The notes beneath the pieces are model-generated. The model had not been told where the DNA came from. It made no database searches and saw only the letters and a program-made list of their open reading frames with translations. Positions 4,658-6,142 of a DNA stretch of 6,142 nt are shown here, piece by piece; position 1 is the stretch's first letter, and each line of letters opens with the position of its first letter. The position numbers and the translations under genes were made by a program. This stretch comes from Methanolinea sp. Lineage in GTDB: Archaea; Halobacteriota; Methanomicrobia; Methanomicrobiales; Methanospirillaceae. The DNA is taken from contig DUGV01000055.1 of assembly GCA_013331225.1 (NCBI GenBank), positions 1 to 6,142 of the forward strand. Direction: 5' to 3'.

Positions 4658-6086
4658 TCCTGGTGATGTCTGATGCGATCTTCCCGCCTTCCATCGCGAT
4701 GATCCGATCCGTGCACTCCTCGGCGATCTGCCGGCTGTGGGTGACCATCACGATAGCCCGGCCGTCCCGCTGGAGGTGCTTTAAGATCTCCATGATCTCG
4801 CGGGACTCGCGGCCGTCGAGCCCGGTGGTGGGCTCGTCGAGGACGATCACCTTCGGCTGCATCGCAAGTACGCATGCGATGGCAAGCCTCTGCCGCTCCC
4901 CCCGCGAGAGCCACCGGGGATAGAGATCGCGGGCATGTGAGAGGCCGGTCATCTCCATCACTCTCTCCAGCACCTTGTCAGGGTCGGGGATCCCGAGGTT
5001 TGCGATGCCGAATTTGATCTCCTCGGCAACGGTGTTGGCAAAGAACATGTGGTCTGGGTTCTGGAAGACGAGGCCGACAGTGTGGGCAAGTTCTGACACC
5101 GGTACAGTCGCCGCATTCTTCCCATCGACGGTCACGGTACCCCGCGCGGGTCGGAGCAGGCCGATGAAATGCTTGATCAGCGTGGTCTTCCCCGAGCCAT
5201 TCTCTCCGACAATGGCGATGAACTCACCAGGCACGATCTCAAGGTTCACGCCCCGAAGAGCCGGGACATCTCCGTAGAAGTGTTCAAGCCCCTGCACCGA
5301 TATCAACGGCCTGTTGCCGTTCTGCGGCACAGGGACAGAAAAGTCCCTGATTCCAGAAAAATCGGGGAGGATGATCCTCCTCACGGACTCTTCCCCTGCG
5401 ACCTGATCGGGCGGGCCGGAAGCCCGTATTCTCCCCCCCTCCATCACCACCAGGCGGTCTGCGAGGTCCCTGAAGCGGGAGAACTTGTGCTCAGTGAGGA
5501 TGATGGTCTTTCCCTTGGCTTTCAAATCCTTTAAGACCGAGACGATGCTTTCCGTTCCCTGCTCGTCGAGTTCAGCGGTGGGCTCGTCGAGGATGAGGAT
5601 GTCGGTGCCAAGCGCGAGCGTCGTTGCCAGGACCACACGCTGCTTCTGTCCCCCCGAGAGGGCATGAGGAGCTCTCTCTTTCAGCAGAGAGAGGTGGGTG
5701 ATCTCCATGATGGACGAAAGCCTGTCTTCGATCTCGGTGGGCGAGAGCCCCCTCCGCTCGAGCGCTGAAAGGATCTCCTCTTCCACGGTAGTGAAGATCA
5801 GCTGGGCCTCGGGGTCGTCGAAGACCATGCCCACCAGTCCGGAGATATCGGAGAGGCTTGGGTACTCTTTGACGTCCCTTCCCCGGATGGTGACCCGGCC
5901 GCCCTTCTTCCCGCCGTATTCATGCTCGAGGATGCCTGCTGCCGCCATGCAGAGGGTGGTCTTTCCCGCCCCCGAAGGGCCGGTTACGAAGATACACTCT
6001 CCTGGCCTCACTGAGAGCGAGACGCCCGAAATCGCGTCTTTTCCCCCCTGCGGGTAGCAGTAGCTGACATTCTCGAGCTCGATCAT
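4650..6086 (-). CDS. ecfA: ECF transporter ATPase, two ABC domains fused in one chain
   Basis: This 478-residue protein hydrolyses ATP on the cytoplasmic side to drive uptake through EcfT and an S protein. It is two complete ABC domains in tandem and replaces the usual EcfA/EcfA' pair. Domain 1 (about 1-235): Walker A GPSGAGKTT at 36-44, signature LSGGQ at 143-147, Walker B with DEPT at 167-170, switch His200. Its Q-loop reads VFDDPEAQ, so Asp90 stands where Gln is normal. Domain 2 (about 261-478): Walker A GENGSGKTT at 294-302, Q-loop Gln342 (VFQNPD), signature LSRGE at 393-397 instead of LSGGQ, DEPTTGLD from 417, switch His450. Both catalytic Glu residues (168 and 418) are present. The start ATG directly follows the TAG of the upstream gene, with GGGGGT as likely ribosome binding site. 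Fused double ATPases of this kind occur in YkoD-like and archaeal ECF systems. CbiO of cobalt transporters is usually single-domain, so a vitamin-type system is at least as likely as a metal one. Confidence 0.94.
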   Translation of the reverse strand: MIELENVSYCYPQGGKDAISGVSLSVRPGECIFVTGPSGAGKTTLCMAAAGILEHEYGGKKGGRVTIRGRDVKEYPSLSDISGLVGMVFDDPEAQLIFTTVEEEILSALERRGLSPTEIEDRLSSIMEITHLSLLKERAPHALSGGQKQRVVLATTLALGTDILILDEPTAELDEQGTESIVSVLKDLKAKGKTIILTEHKFSRFRDLADRLVVMEGGRIRASGPPDQVAGEESVRRIILPDFSGIRDFSVPVPQNGNRPLISVQGLEHFYGDVPALRGVNLEIVPGEFIAIVGENGSGKTTLIKHFIGLLRPARGTVTVDGKNAATVPVSELAHTVGLVFQNPDHMFFANTVAEEIKFGIANLGIPDPDKVLERVMEMTGLSHARDLYPRWLSRGERQRLAIACVLAMQPKVIVLDEPTTGLDGRESREIMEILKHLQRDGRAIVMVTHSRQIAEECTDRIIAMEGGKIASDITRRR

Positions 6087-6142
6087 CTACGACCCCCGGT
6101 TCAGCACCCTGTTCGCAGGGTAATACAGGATCTGTACGATGA
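6087..6142 (-). CDS. C-terminal 18 residues of an upstream operon gene, possibly the ECF S component
   Basis: Only the end of this gene is in the window. The open frame from the right edge to the TAG at 6089-6087 reads IVQILYYPANRVLNRGS, with a partial first codon. A hydrophobic, aromatic stretch followed by a short basic tail fits the end of a last membrane helix. It abuts the start of the ATPase gene with no gap. In ECF operons of the order S - double ATPase - T, this position holds the substrate-binding membrane protein. That identity is inferred from position, not from sequence. Confidence 0.5.
   Translation of the reverse strand, partial: IVQILYYPANRVLNRGS

Noticed and set aside
4136..4666. 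Long plus-strand open frame of 176 codons antisense to ecfT.
   Set aside because: The Asp/Glu/Arg-rich translation is typical of the antisense of a GC-rich membrane-protein gene; the opposite strand has clear EcfT motifs.

Overview
The window most likely comes from a methanogenic archaeon of the Methanomicrobiales type (Methanoregula, Methanosphaerula, Methanospirillum and relatives). This is inferred from the secreted PKD/IPT surface proteins, a fused double-ATPase ECF transporter, archaeal GGAGGTGA-type ribosome binding sites and oligo-T terminators. No rRNA or tRNA is present, so the taxonomy is not proven. All supported genes lie on the minus strand and are read here from the right end to the left.

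Right part (3857-6142) is an energy-coupling-factor (ECF) uptake operon. It holds the last 18 codons of an unidentified upstream gene, probably the substrate-binding S component. Next is a 478-residue protein with two fused ABC ATPase domains, then the EcfT transmembrane coupling protein. The genes are packed stop-to-start, and the ecfT ribosome binding site is built from the last codons and stop of the ATPase gene. The order S - double ATPase - T resembles bacterial ykoEDC, but the substrate cannot be read from this window.

Middle part (2556-3856) holds a 107-residue exported protein whose last 13 residues contain eight cysteines and which ends in Cys-Cys. It has no recognisable ribosome binding site. 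It is preceded by a GC-rich stretch that can fold into a three-stem RNA and followed by an oligo-T terminator. About 740 bases without a gene then follow, containing a G-run-rich island closed by a 7-base inverted repeat and a long bulged hairpin at 2719-2754.

Left part (1-2555) holds two secreted surface proteins, probably co-transcribed. The first (681 residues) has a six-repeat kelch/Asp-box beta-propeller that appears to be inserted inside a PKD domain, followed by an IPT-like domain, a second PKD domain and an IPT/TIG domain. The second gene starts 55 bases downstream and runs off the left edge. It encodes a secreted protein of a kind common in these methanogens but without known function.

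The items most worth following up are the Cys-tailed exported peptide with its structured upstream region, the propeller-in-PKD architecture, and the uneven degeneration of the two ATP sites in the fused ECF ATPase.
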